Source: JANPCX01 sp050916095
GTDB taxonomy: Bacteria > Pseudomonadota > Gammaproteobacteria > Burkholderiales > Burkholderiaceae_C
NCBI GenBank assembly: GCA_050916095.1
Contig: CP050901.1
Coordinates: 2,728,001 to 2,792,000 of the forward strand
Reading direction: 5' to 3'
DNA: 64,000 bases
Both the position numbers and the translations under genes were made by a program. Positions 9,178 to 16,898 of the stretch are shown here, in pieces (position 1 is the first letter of the stretch; every line of letters begins with the position of its first letter). The notes beneath the pieces are model-generated. The model was given only the letters and a program-made list of their open reading frames with translations, was not told the DNA's origin and made no database searches.

Positions 9178-9201
9178 CTTCGACAGGCTCAGCCCGAACG
9201 G
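9178..9201. repeat. CTTCGACAGG...CGAACGG intergenic repeat, single half
   Basis: CTTCGACAGGCTCAGCCCGA followed by ACGG is one arm of the palindromic repeat that recurs at 33209, 33441, 54624 and 60312. It lies in the 180-base gap between the nitroreductase and tauD, which are convergent. Confidence 0.8.
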
Positions 9202-9248
9202 TGAGGGACGTCATGGTTGATGGAAACCTTAACAGGCCCTAAACCGAT

Positions 9249-10076
9249 TCAATACGGCCGGTCACCCAGGATCGTCGCGCGGTGCATGACGCGCCTGTGG
9301 GGCAGGTAGTCAGCGGTCGCGTAGTGCTGAGTCAGGCGGTTGTCCCAGAAAGCCACATCGTGCTGCCTCCATCGCCAGCGTACGGTGAACTCTGGTTTGC
9401 TGACATGGCTCCTCAGGTAGGCCAGCACCGCATCGCTCTCTTTTTTGTCCAAACCCACGATGCGGCTGGTGAAACCTTCGTTGACAAAGAGTCCACGCCG
9501 CTTGGTCACCGGATGGGTTCGCACCACCGGATGGACAACGGGTGGATGCTGGTGGCGTGCAGTCTCCCAACGCTCTCGCTCTTGCGGCGTGCGGGCGAAA
9601 CGCCAGGCCGGGAACGACTGCAAAAAATCATGTTCTGCCGTGAGCGGATCGATCAACTGGCGAAAGGGCTCGGACAAGGCCTCGTAGGCTGCGATGCCAC
9701 TGGCCCATAAGGTGTCTCCGCCCGAAGGTGGCAGCAATTGCGCGGACAAGATTGCGCCCAAAGGTGGGTTCGCGATGAAGGTCACATCGGTGTGCCAGTT
9801 GTCGTTGTCAGGCGGGTTGTCGTTGGAAGTGTCCAGCAGGATGATCTCAGGCACCTCGGGGTGCTGGGGGTAGACCGGATGAATGTGCAACTCACCGAAC
9901 CGGGCCGCCAGGTCACGTTGTTGGCGTGCGGTGATGGGCTGACCATCGAAGAAGAGCACGTGATGAGCGAGCAAGGCCTGGTGCAAGGCGTCGCGCAAGT
10001 CATCAGAGACAGGCTGACTCAGGTCGAGTTGCTGAACCACGGCGCCTATGGCCGGGCCAAGGGGTTGAATCTTCAT
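9249..10076 (-). CDS. tauD: Taurine dioxygenase TauD
   Basis: A 275-residue Fe(II)/2-oxoglutarate dioxygenase that hydroxylates taurine so that it breaks down to sulfite and aminoacetaldehyde in the cytoplasm. The facial triad is visible as HTD in NWHTDVTF and the distal His in LTQHYATADY. The 2-oxoglutarate-binding Arg lies in RRVMHRATILGDRPY at the C-terminus. I place the start at 10076 (MKIQPLGPAIGA) because the ATG overlaps the tauC stop as ATGA, giving translational coupling; a longer reading to 10091 is possible. It is the last gene of tauABCD. Length and motifs match E. coli TauD. Confidence 0.95.
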   Translation of the reverse strand: MKIQPLGPAIGAVVQQLDLSQPVSDDLRDALHQALLAHHVLFFDGQPITARQQRDLAARFGELHIHPVYPQHPEVPEIILLDTSNDNPPDNDNWHTDVTFIANPPLGAILSAQLLPPSGGDTLWASGIAAYEALSEPFRQLIDPLTAEHDFLQSFPAWRFARTPQERERWETARHQHPPVVHPVVRTHPVTKRRGLFVNEGFTSRIVGLDKKESDAVLAYLRSHVSKPEFTVRWRWRQHDVAFWDNRLTQHYATADYLPHRRVMHRATILGDRPY

Positions 10077-10939
10077 GTTTTTCCTTGCCAAGGAACCCAG
10101 CGGCGCTGCAAGGCACGCAGTCCCAGTTCGATTGAAAACGCAATGCCTGCGATCACCAAAATGCCCAGCACCACGATGTCGGTATTGAGAAACTGCGCTG
10201 CTGACTGCACCATGAAACCCAGGCCCCGAGTGGCTGCCACGAGTTCGGCTGCGACCAAGGTTGACCAGCCCACACCCAAACCAACCCGAATGCCCGTCAG
10301 GATGTCGGGCAAAGCGCTGGGCAGCACCACATGCCGAACCAGTTGCCAGCGGGTGGCACCGAAGGACAGCGCGGCGCGCAGCCTTTGCTCGTCCACACTC
10401 CGCACACCCGTCACAGTGGCAATCACCACCGGCGCAAAAATTGCCAAGGCGATGAGCAGCACCTTAGACAGCTCGCCAATGCCGAACCAGATCACGATCA
10501 AGGGCAGATAGGCCAGCGGCGGCACCGGGCGATAAAACTCAATCAAAGGATCAAACGCCGCACGGGCCACTTGCGACAAGCCCATCCACAACCCGAGGGG
10601 GATGGCCAGCAACAAAGCCAGCAACAGCGCCCAAGCGACACGGACCAGACTGGCGGCTGCATGCTGCCAGAGCGTTGCATCCATGAAACCAGGGCCGATG
10701 AGCAGACGGAACTTCTCCCACACGGCTGCGGGCGGTGGAAGAAACAGTGGCTCGATCCAGGCCAACGCGGTCACAGCCTGCCACACCAGGCCCAACCACA
10801 CAATGCAAAACAAGCTGACCCAGGCACGAGATGTGTGCGCAGCGGATGGTGCGGCGAATCCCTTGACATCGCGCTGCCCGTCGGGTGCCAGATCACGCCT
10901 GAGGACGGGCTCGTCAGCAGTGACTGAAGGGGTGCTCAT
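10073..10939 (-). CDS. tauC: Taurine ABC transporter permease TauC
   Basis: A 288-residue inner-membrane permease of the nitrate/sulfonate/taurine importer family. Hydrophobic helices start at VSLFCIVWLGLVWQAVTALA. The EAA-type ATPase-contact loop reads ALSFGATRWQLVRHVVLPSA and is followed by GIRVGLGVGWSTLVAAEL, typical of SsuC/TauC. The ATG start at 10939 is preferred to a TTG two codons upstream. The gene begins 54 bases after tauB and ends in a 4-base overlap with tauD. It works with TauB and the binding protein TauA, whose gene is disrupted here. Confidence 0.93.
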   Translation of the reverse strand: MSTPSVTADEPVLRRDLAPDGQRDVKGFAAPSAAHTSRAWVSLFCIVWLGLVWQAVTALAWIEPLFLPPPAAVWEKFRLLIGPGFMDATLWQHAAASLVRVAWALLLALLLAIPLGLWMGLSQVARAAFDPLIEFYRPVPPLAYLPLIVIWFGIGELSKVLLIALAIFAPVVIATVTGVRSVDEQRLRAALSFGATRWQLVRHVVLPSALPDILTGIRVGLGVGWSTLVAAELVAATRGLGFMVQSAAQFLNTDIVVLGILVIAGIAFSIELGLRALQRRWVPWQGKT

Positions 10940-10993
10940 GAACAATTTTCAAACAGGAGGTTGTTCGGTTGAAGGTCAGCCTGCGCAAAAGGC

Positions 10994-11776
10994 TCAAGAC
11001 CCCAGTGCCGGCTCTTGCTCAAAGACAGCCGACAGCACCAATTCACGCTCGGCCACGAATTCGGGCGAGGACTTGATGGCACGGGCCGCTTCACCCGTCG
11101 CGTGGCGGTTGCCGAAAGCCAGTTGCCGCTGCAGCACCACCCTGGCCGGTTGGCGCGACAAGACGATCAGATCTGTCGCCAGGAACACCGCCTCTTCCAC
11201 GCCATGAGTCACCAGCACAATGGTCTTGCCGGTGGCACGCCACACCTTGAGCAGCAACTCCTGCATGCGTTCGCGGGTCAGGGCGTCCAGCGCACCGAAA
11301 GGCTCGTCCATCAACAACACCTGTGGGTCTGCGGCCAAGGCGCGTGCAATGCCCACACGTTGGCGCATACCACCTGACAACGACCAGATGGGCTGGTGGG
11401 CCTGATCCTGCAACCCGACCAACTCCAGGAACTGCTGCGCTTGCAACTCACGCGCTTGGCGATCCAAACCTTTGAGCCTCAGAGGCAGCGCGACATTGCC
11501 CAGCACATCCAACCACGGCAACAAGGCATCGTCTTGGAACACCACACCACGGTCAGAACCGGGCCCAGTGATGGCGCGGCCATCGACCAACGCACGGCCA
11601 GACTGAAGCGGAACAAAACCCGCCATCACATTGAGCAAACTGGATTTGCCGCAGCCGGAGGGCCCTAGCAAAACCAGCAGCCCGCCGGGCCGAACGCTCA
11701 GCGACACGGACTGCAACACCGGCTTGGCCTGCGGGCCAAGGCCGTAGGCCACCACCACCTCATCCAATTGAAGCAT
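10994..11776 (-). CDS. tauB: Taurine ABC transporter ATPase TauB
   Basis: A 260-residue ATP-binding subunit. The Walker A motif GPSGCGKSS lies near residue 38, the signature LSGGMRQRVGIARAL near 137, the Walker B motif VLLMDEPFGALD near 158 and the H-loop VLVTHGVEEA near 195. This set is typical of the SsuB/TauB group. In the uninterrupted operon the tauA stop (11803-11805) lay 26 bases upstream. The IS66 insertion now begins 52 bases before this start codon, so transcription of tauBCD from the tauA promoter must cross two IS elements or rely on a new promoter. Confidence 0.95.
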   Translation of the reverse strand: MLQLDEVVVAYGLGPQAKPVLQSVSLSVRPGGLLVLLGPSGCGKSSLLNVMAGFVPLQSGRALVDGRAITGPGSDRGVVFQDDALLPWLDVLGNVALPLRLKGLDRQARELQAQQFLELVGLQDQAHQPIWSLSGGMRQRVGIARALAADPQVLLMDEPFGALDALTRERMQELLLKVWRATGKTIVLVTHGVEEAVFLATDLIVLSRQPARVVLQRQLAFGNRHATGEAARAIKSSPEFVAERELVLSAVFEQEPALGS

Positions 11777-11865
11777 CGTCCGCGCTCAGACAGTAGACGG
11801 GCTTACTTGGACGCGACCTGCTGTGCTGTATGCGTTCGGTGAACCCACCTTGACCGAATCAACGA

Positions 11866-13470
11866 TCAGGTGTTGACCGGTGCAGTCGCAGCGACGCTGG
11901 CAGTCTCGGGCGATACCCAGCGGTGCGGCAGCAACTCGTGCAGTCGGCTGTTGGGCCAGGTGGGCAGCTTGGTCAGCACGTCTTTGAGATAGACCCACGC
12001 ATCATGCCCATTGAGTTTGGCCGACTCGATCAACGTCATCAGCACTGCCGCGCGCTCGCCAGCTTGCTGGCTGCCCACAAAGAGCCAGTTCTTGCGCCCC
12101 AGCGCCAGCGGCCGGATCGCGTTTTCCACCGCGTTGTTGTCAATCGGGATGCGTGCATCGGCGAGGTGTAGGGTCAATGCCGCCCAGCGCTTGAGCGTGT
12201 AGTCCATCGCCTTGGCCGTCACGTCAGCATTCATGAGTTGCTGACGCTGGGTGAGTAACCAAGCCTTGAACTCTTGGAGCAGTGTTGTACTGGTGTCTTG
12301 CCTGAGCTGATGTCGCTCCTGCAGGGTGAGTTGCGCCCCCTGGCGCTCCACGTCATACAGTTGCTGGATTCGATGGAGCGCCTCTTTGGCGATCTCGCTT
12401 TGGTTGAGCTTGTGGGCCTCGAAGAACTTTCTTCTGGCGTGGGCCCAGCATCCGGCCTCTTGTATTGGCTGTTGTTTGAACAAGGCTTTGTAGCCCGAGT
12501 AATCATCACAAACCAAGCTGCCTTGGAATCCCTCCAGCAGCGTGGCCGCATGCTGGCCTTGCCGACTGTTGCAGAACTCGTAAACCACGGCGCGTTCAGT
12601 TGCCTCCAAGTCGCTGCTACGGATGACCCAAGCGTAGGCGGTGTCTGTCTTGCCTGAGCCGGGCGCCAGCAGCTTGATCGGCGTCTCGTCGGCATGCAGC
12701 ACGGCTTGGCTCAGCAGGTGGGATTTGATCGCTTGCGCCAAGGGCTGCAGCTGAACACCGCACTGCCCCACCCAACTGGCCATGCTGGAGCGCGCGATGA
12801 AGGCACCGCTCCTGCGGTAAATCTCTTCTTGGCGGTACAAAGGCAGGTGGTCATCATGTTTTGCAATGATGACCTGGGCCAGCAGCCCTGGCGCGGGAAT
12901 GCCTTTGTCGATGATCTGGGCGGGCATGGGTGCCGCCAGCACGGTGTTGCAGCAAACGCATGCGTACTTGCCACGAATGTGACGGTGAACAAAGAATTGG
13001 GCCGGGACGCAATCGAGTTGTTCGCTGATGTCTTGGCCAATGCGCTTCAAGGGATGCCCTGCACTGCACAAGGCGGGCTCGATCTCGTAGTGGTGCTCAA
13101 TGCGCTCGAGTTGGCTGGGCAGAGCCTGACGTTTGGCTTGGCGTTTGATGCGGCTGGGCCCTGGGGTGCGGGCCTCATCTTCGGCGCGGTCTTCGGCTTT
13201 GGATTCTTCAACGAGAAGCTGTTCGGTTTTTGCATCGAACAACTGAGTTTGAGGATTGCCGCCTTGTGCGTCCAGGCTCTCGCTGCTTTTACCAAAGCGC
13301 CACTGCTTCAAGCGGGTCAGCTCGAAGTTCAGCGCGGCGTTCTTGGTGTGCTCAAACTTCAACTGGATTTGCAGTCGCTCAATGAGTTCCCGTGCGTACT
13401 GTGCGGCTGCAGTGTCTCCGAGGGCTTGCAGCTGGGCTTTTATTGATGCGGGATCAACGTCTTTGAGCAT
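11866..13470 (-). CDS. tnpC: IS66 transposase TnpC
   Basis: A 534-residue transposase. The N-terminal leucine-zipper-like helix (ERLQIQLKFEHTKNAALNFE) precedes a zinc-finger region with CVCC. The DDE residues are visible in LHADETPIKLL, VCDDYSGYKAL and NNAVENAIRPLALGRKNWLF. The C-terminal IS66 domain (LTKLPTWPNSRLHELLPHRW) is complete. The start at 13470 (MLKDVDPASIKAQ) is chosen over an upstream start at 13530 because the extra 20 residues are atypical. The gene looks intact. Confidence 0.95.
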   Translation of the reverse strand: MLKDVDPASIKAQLQALGDTAAAQYARELIERLQIQLKFEHTKNAALNFELTRLKQWRFGKSSESLDAQGGNPQTQLFDAKTEQLLVEESKAEDRAEDEARTPGPSRIKRQAKRQALPSQLERIEHHYEIEPALCSAGHPLKRIGQDISEQLDCVPAQFFVHRHIRGKYACVCCNTVLAAPMPAQIIDKGIPAPGLLAQVIIAKHDDHLPLYRQEEIYRRSGAFIARSSMASWVGQCGVQLQPLAQAIKSHLLSQAVLHADETPIKLLAPGSGKTDTAYAWVIRSSDLEATERAVVYEFCNSRQGQHAATLLEGFQGSLVCDDYSGYKALFKQQPIQEAGCWAHARRKFFEAHKLNQSEIAKEALHRIQQLYDVERQGAQLTLQERHQLRQDTSTTLLQEFKAWLLTQRQQLMNADVTAKAMDYTLKRWAALTLHLADARIPIDNNAVENAIRPLALGRKNWLFVGSQQAGERAAVLMTLIESAKLNGHDAWVYLKDVLTKLPTWPNSRLHELLPHRWVSPETASVAATAPVNT

Positions 13471-13542
13471 GTGCGCATCTTGCCTCGCGCGCACGCGCGA
13501 GGCAAGACGGGAGATACACGCATTGACCAACCATCACAGCGT

Positions 13543-13881
13543 TCACACCACGGTGACGGCCTGCACCGCGCCCAGGTGCAACCACGGCGCACCGGCAACC
13601 AGCCAATCCCACTGCGCGGCGGTGATTTGAACATGAGCAGCTTCATCTTGCGGCCAGATGAATCGAGCCCGACTGCTCAAGCGGCGCGTGCACAGCCACA
13701 GGCCAGAGCCGTCCATCAGCAGCACCTTCAAGCGGCTGGCACTGCGGTTGGCAAACACATACGCGGTATGGGGCTGCGCACCGGCTTCAAAGCTGTGCAC
13801 CACGCGGGCCAGCAAGGTGTCCATGCCCGCGCGCAGGTCTGCTGCGCCGCAGGCCAGATAGATGGCGTCGATGCGCATCAT
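13543..13881 (-). CDS. tnpB: IS66 accessory protein TnpB
   Basis: A 112-residue protein of the IS66 Orf2 family. It shows the hallmark opening ACGAADLRAGMDTLLARV, then VFANRSASRLKVLLMDGSGLWL and FIWPQDEAAHVQIT. Two adjacent ATG codons (13881, 13878) overlap the TGA of tnpA, so translation is probably coupled. The protein is required with TnpA and TnpC for transposition, but its biochemical role is not well defined. Confidence 0.93.
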   Translation of the reverse strand: MMRIDAIYLACGAADLRAGMDTLLARVVHSFEAGAQPHTAYVFANRSASRLKVLLMDGSGLWLCTRRLSSRARFIWPQDEAAHVQITAAQWDWLVAGAPWLHLGAVQAVTVV

Positions 13882-14378
13882 GATGCGGCCATCGACTTGA
13901 GCCAGGCCGCCAATTCGTGCCCGTGATCCACAGGCCAGTGCAGCACCACACCAGCGCCTGGACCTGCGCCTGCCACCACGCACTCAATGCGCACGCTGGC
14001 GGGGTTGGGATTGGTTTGTGCCACGGCGCAGGAATGTGCCGCGTTGGCAGCCGCACTGCTGACCGCTTGCACCGGGCCCACCGGGTTACTTCGAACGGCC
14101 ACAAACCCCTTGGGTTTGAGGGCAACATCAGCGGTTGCGCCGACTGCGGCATGGGCTGCCGAGACGGTCAAATGCGACTGGCCCTGGCCCAGCCTTTGCC
14201 GCCAGCGCCCCTCATAAGTGACCCACCCCATCAGCAGCTTTGCATCCATCCCGTGGGCCTGCGCCCACGCAGCAATGCTTTTGCCGGACTGCCTCCACTG
14301 CTGAACCACGTCCAGTTGTCGCCTGATCTTGTCTTGCCATCCCACCGCTGCCATTTGCCGCCCCTTCGCTGTTGTCAA
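13878..14378 (-). CDS. tnpA: IS66 protein TnpA
   Basis: A 166-residue first gene of the IS66 element. A helix-turn-helix-like N-terminus (WQDKIRRQLDVVQQWRQSGK, SIAAWAQAHGMDAKLLMGW) is followed by a low-complexity Ala/Val-rich linker and a C-terminal segment, VVLHWPVDHGHELAAWLKSM. It ends in an ATGA overlap with tnpB. The upstream end of the element is 60 bases away. Confidence 0.9.
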   Translation of the reverse strand: MTTAKGRQMAAVGWQDKIRRQLDVVQQWRQSGKSIAAWAQAHGMDAKLLMGWVTYEGRWRQRLGQGQSHLTVSAAHAAVGATADVALKPKGFVAVRSNPVGPVQAVSSAAANAAHSCAVAQTNPNPASVRIECVVAGAGPGAGVVLHWPVDHGHELAAWLKSMAAS

Positions 14379-14591
14379 AACAGCAACCTTCGCAGCCTTC
14401 TATGCCTTTGCATAGGGTGGGGTTTGCCGGACGCTTACGCTGTGCTGCCTTCGACGCAGCTTGCACATGGCGCGCAGTGACATAGGGTTTGTAGTCGGCC
14501 AGCACCTTGTCGATCTTGCCCTGCTCTTTGAGGAAATTGGAGGTCTCGGTCACAGTGACCTTGCCTCTGTAATCCGTATCCCATAACCGAG

Positions 14592-15488
14592 TCACGAATT
14601 GGCTTGCATGGCCTGGGCCGCAAACCAGCTTTGCTCGAACTGCATCGGACTGACATAGGCCAGAGTCGAGTGCAGCCGGGCTTGGTTGTACCAAAGCAGC
14701 CAGGCCATGACCTCGTCTTTGGCTTGCCGCCTGGTTTCAAAGCGCTGCCCATGTAGGCGTTCTACCTTCAGTGACCCGAACAAGGTCTCGCTGCACGCAT
14801 TGTCCCAACAGTTGCCCCGCCTGCTCATGGACGCCTGAATTCCGTACTCACTGAGCACGTCCCTGAAGTCTTGGCTTGCGTATTGACTGCCTCTGTCGCT
14901 GTGGAAGATCAGCCCTGCGCCTTTGTCTGGATGTCGCTTGAACCATGCCATGCGCAGCGCATCAATGACGATGTCGCGTGTCATGTCTTGCCGCAAGCTC
15001 CAGCCCACCACTTGACGGCTGAAGAGGTCAATCACCACTGCCAGGTACAGCCAGCCCTCTTGGGTGTCGATGTAGGTGATGTCCCCCGCCCACACCTTGT
15101 CAGGCTCTTGAACGTTGAATTGCCGCTCCAGCAGGTTGGGTGCAATCGGCAAATCATGTTTGCTGTCGGTGGTGATCTTGAATCTGCGTTTGCCTTTGGC
15201 GCGAATGCCGTGCAATTGCATGAGCTTTTGCACCCGGTCTTTGCCCACCCGGATGCCGCGTGCCAGCAGTTCTTTCCACATGCGAGGCCAGCCGTAGCTG
15301 GCCCTGACCTGGGCGTGAATTGCTTTGATGTGTACCAGCAAGGCGTCATCACTGAGGTGGCGTCGTTGCGCCGCACTGGCCCGCCGCAGGAAGTGCTCGT
15401 GATACCCGGCCACGCTGACACGCAGAACCCGGCACTGCACAGAGATTGGCCACACCCGCCGGTGGCTTTGTATGAAGGCGTACTTCAC
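14592..15488 (-). CDS. IS3-family transposase OrfB (copy 1)
   Basis: A 298-residue catalytic domain of the rve/DDE superfamily. It shows WAGDITYIDTQEGWLYLAVV (first Asp), LIFHSDRGSQYAS (second Asp) and GNCWDNACSETLFGSLKVE (Glu). An HTH_21-type region (SYGWPRMWKELLARGIRVGK) precedes the catalytic core. The GTG at 15488 overlaps the orfA stop; in this family the active product is usually an OrfAB fusion made by -1 frameshifting. It is identical in translation to 47726-48622. Confidence 0.95.
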   Translation of the reverse strand: MKYAFIQSHRRVWPISVQCRVLRVSVAGYHEHFLRRASAAQRRHLSDDALLVHIKAIHAQVRASYGWPRMWKELLARGIRVGKDRVQKLMQLHGIRAKGKRRFKITTDSKHDLPIAPNLLERQFNVQEPDKVWAGDITYIDTQEGWLYLAVVIDLFSRQVVGWSLRQDMTRDIVIDALRMAWFKRHPDKGAGLIFHSDRGSQYASQDFRDVLSEYGIQASMSRRGNCWDNACSETLFGSLKVERLHGQRFETRRQAKDEVMAWLLWYNQARLHSTLAYVSPMQFEQSWFAAQAMQANS

Positions 15489-15784
15489 GTCGATCCCTTT
15501 GCAAAGTACGCCGTGGCCTTTTCCAGGATGTCGCGCTCCATCTTGACCCGCGCCAGCTCTGCCCTCAAGCGGCTGATCTCCATTTGTTCGCTGCTTACCT
15601 TGACCCGGCTGTCAGCGCCCTTGAGTTTGCCTTCGCGGTGCGCTTTGATCCAGTTGAACAGCGTCTGCTCAACCACCCCAAGCGTCCTGGCCGCTGCCGC
15701 CATGCTTTGGCCGCCTTCCACCAGCCGCACCGCCTCGAACTTGAACTCCTGCGTGTACCTCGCCCTTTTGGCTCTCTTCGTCAT
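15485..15784 (-). CDS. IS3-family OrfA (copy 1)
   Basis: A 99-residue helix-turn-helix protein (YTQEFKFEAVRLVEGGQSMA, ARTLGVVEQTLFNWIKAHRE) with a C-terminal leucine-zipper-like helix (ISRLRAELARVKMERDILEK). It binds the element ends and feeds into the OrfAB transposase. It overlaps orfB by four bases and is identical in translation to 47430-47729. Confidence 0.94.
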   Translation of the reverse strand: MTKRAKRARYTQEFKFEAVRLVEGGQSMAAAARTLGVVEQTLFNWIKAHREGKLKGADSRVKVSSEQMEISRLRAELARVKMERDILEKATAYFAKGST

Positions 15785-15811
15785 TTCCGCTCTCCTTTGC
15801 TTGCGATTGAA

Positions 15812-16732
15812 TCACTCAGCAAGGGATACGGTTTTCGGGGGCAAGGTCACAGCCTTGACCGTCGGCCCTGACAACAAGACCGTTTGCTCGCTGAGGGTGG
15901 GGAACTTGGAACCCGACAAGAGTTCAGCGATGTCCTCTTTTTTGGCTCCCGTGATCTTCACGATTTTTTCCACATGGGCCTCATTCGCCGCGTAAGCCTT
16001 GGGATCTTTGCGGAAAGCCGCATAGGCTTCGCCGGTGATGCGGGCGAAAGCGGCCACAAAGTCAGGGTTCTTTTCGGCAAAGTCTTTGCGCACGATCCAC
16101 GCGTCAAACGTCGGCGCACCCCACTGGGCGACCTGGGCAGAGTCGGTCAACACCTTGCCCTGGGTTTTGATCTGGCCCAAGGCGGGGTCCCACACATAAG
16201 CGGCGTCAATGTCACCGCGCTGCCAGGCGGCTGTGATTTCGGGCGGGCGCAGGTTGATGATGTTGACCTTCTTGGCATCAATGCCCCAGTGTTTAAGCGC
16301 GGCCAACAGGCTGTAGTGGGTGGTGGAGACAAACGGAACGGCGACCTTTTTACCTACCAGGTCACTCGGTTTGTTGATGCCAGCACCCTGACGCACCACC
16401 AGCGCTTCCGCGTTGCCGATCTCGGCGGCGATGAAGAAGGTTTCAATCGGCAGCGTCTTGCTGGCGGCTGCGGCCAAGGGGCTGGAGCCGACATACCCAA
16501 TTTGAATGTCACCCGAGGCAACTGCGGTGATCACGTCGGCACCGCTGTCGAACTTGCGCCAGTCGATGGTCTTGCCTGTGGCCTTTTCATAGAGGCCATC
16601 GGCCTGGGCGACCTTGGCCGGTTCGACCACGGTTTGGTATGCAACGCGCACGGCGTCCTGGGCCAGTGCGGTGTAGGCCCAGGTGCTGGCCCAAACAAGG
16701 GCCAGCGAGGAAATGAAGTGAGAACGGCGCAT
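15812..16732 (-). CDS. tauA: Truncated taurine-binding protein TauA (remaining frame)
   Basis: A 306-residue reading frame: the first 294 residues are native TauA and the last 12 (VTLPPKTVSLAE) run into the IS3 end. The signal peptide (SLALVWASTWAYTALAQ) would export it to the periplasm. The ligand-binding fold has VRVAYQTVVEPAKVAQADGL, GDIQIGYVGSSPLAAAA and GDIDAAYVWDPALGQIK. About 43 C-terminal residues are lost. The truncated form keeps most of both lobes, so partial function cannot be excluded, but an intact taurine importer is unlikely. Its promoter region (16733-16898) is shared with the divergent metY. Confidence 0.88.
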   Translation of the reverse strand: MRRSHFISSLALVWASTWAYTALAQDAVRVAYQTVVEPAKVAQADGLYEKATGKTIDWRKFDSGADVITAVASGDIQIGYVGSSPLAAAASKTLPIETFFIAAEIGNAEALVVRQGAGINKPSDLVGKKVAVPFVSTTHYSLLAALKHWGIDAKKVNIINLRPPEITAAWQRGDIDAAYVWDPALGQIKTQGKVLTDSAQVAQWGAPTFDAWIVRKDFAEKNPDFVAAFARITGEAYAAFRKDPKAYAANEAHVEKIVKITGAKKEDIAELLSGSKFPTLSEQTVLLSGPTVKAVTLPPKTVSLAE

Positions 16733-16898
16733 GAAGTAACTCCTGTGTTGATGAATGCGTGGCTTCTGTGCAAAAGGCTAAGCGTGGCTTGCGATCCAAC
16801 CAACAAATGATTTCGGATGAGCACATGCGAAATCTGCAGTTCGCGCCGAGACAGGGCTTGCATAACCTCCGCCTCACCTTCACTACAGGAGAACTTCC

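Larger units (their letters stand above)
11828..14438 (-). mobile_element. IS66-family insertion sequence
   Basis: A 2611-bp element with imperfect terminal inverted repeats: GTATGCGTTCGGTGAACCC at the left end and GTAAGCGTCCGGCAAACCCC read inward from the right end. It is flanked by an exact 8-bp target duplication GCTGTGCT (11820-11827 and 14439-14446), as expected for IS66. It carries tnpA, tnpB and tnpC in the usual order on the minus strand. The gap between tnpC and the left end holds nothing else. It sits in the 3' end of tauA. Confidence 0.96.
14556..15849 (-). mobile_element. IS3-family insertion sequence, copy 1
   Basis: A 1294-bp element bounded by 27-base imperfect inverted repeats that begin TGACCTTGCC at both ends and end CCGTATCCC. 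A 3-bp duplication CAG (14553-14555 and 15850-15852) flanks it, normal for IS3. It carries overlapping orfA and orfB. The second copy at 47365-48658 has the same length, and both translated ORFs are identical in the two copies, which points to recent transposition. Confidence 0.95.
11803..16732 (-). pseudogene. tauA: tauA, interrupted by two insertion sequences
   Basis: The taurine-binding protein gene is in three pieces: 16732-15850 (294 codons), 14555-14447 and 11827-11803. Removing the IS3 element (14556-15849, one CAG copy) and the IS66 element (11828-14438, one GCTGTGCT copy) restores one frame. It runs from the signal peptide through TVKAVTETSNFLKEQGKI and ADYKPYVTARHVQAASK to QQVASK and a TAA stop, 337 residues in all. 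The restored C-terminus fits the TauA family. Both excisions are exact at the base level, which is strong evidence that the gene was intact before two separate insertions. The remaining reading frame is listed separately. Confidence 0.93.

Noticed and set aside
12694..13446. 250-residue plus-strand frame
   Set aside because: Antisense to IS66 tnpC, whose DDE motifs are complete.
16733..16898. Sigma-54 promoter for metY or tauA
   Set aside because: The divergent region has TGGCTT stretches but none with GG-N10-GC spacing. Control by another regulator such as a CysB/Cbl-type protein is possible, but no site could be identified.
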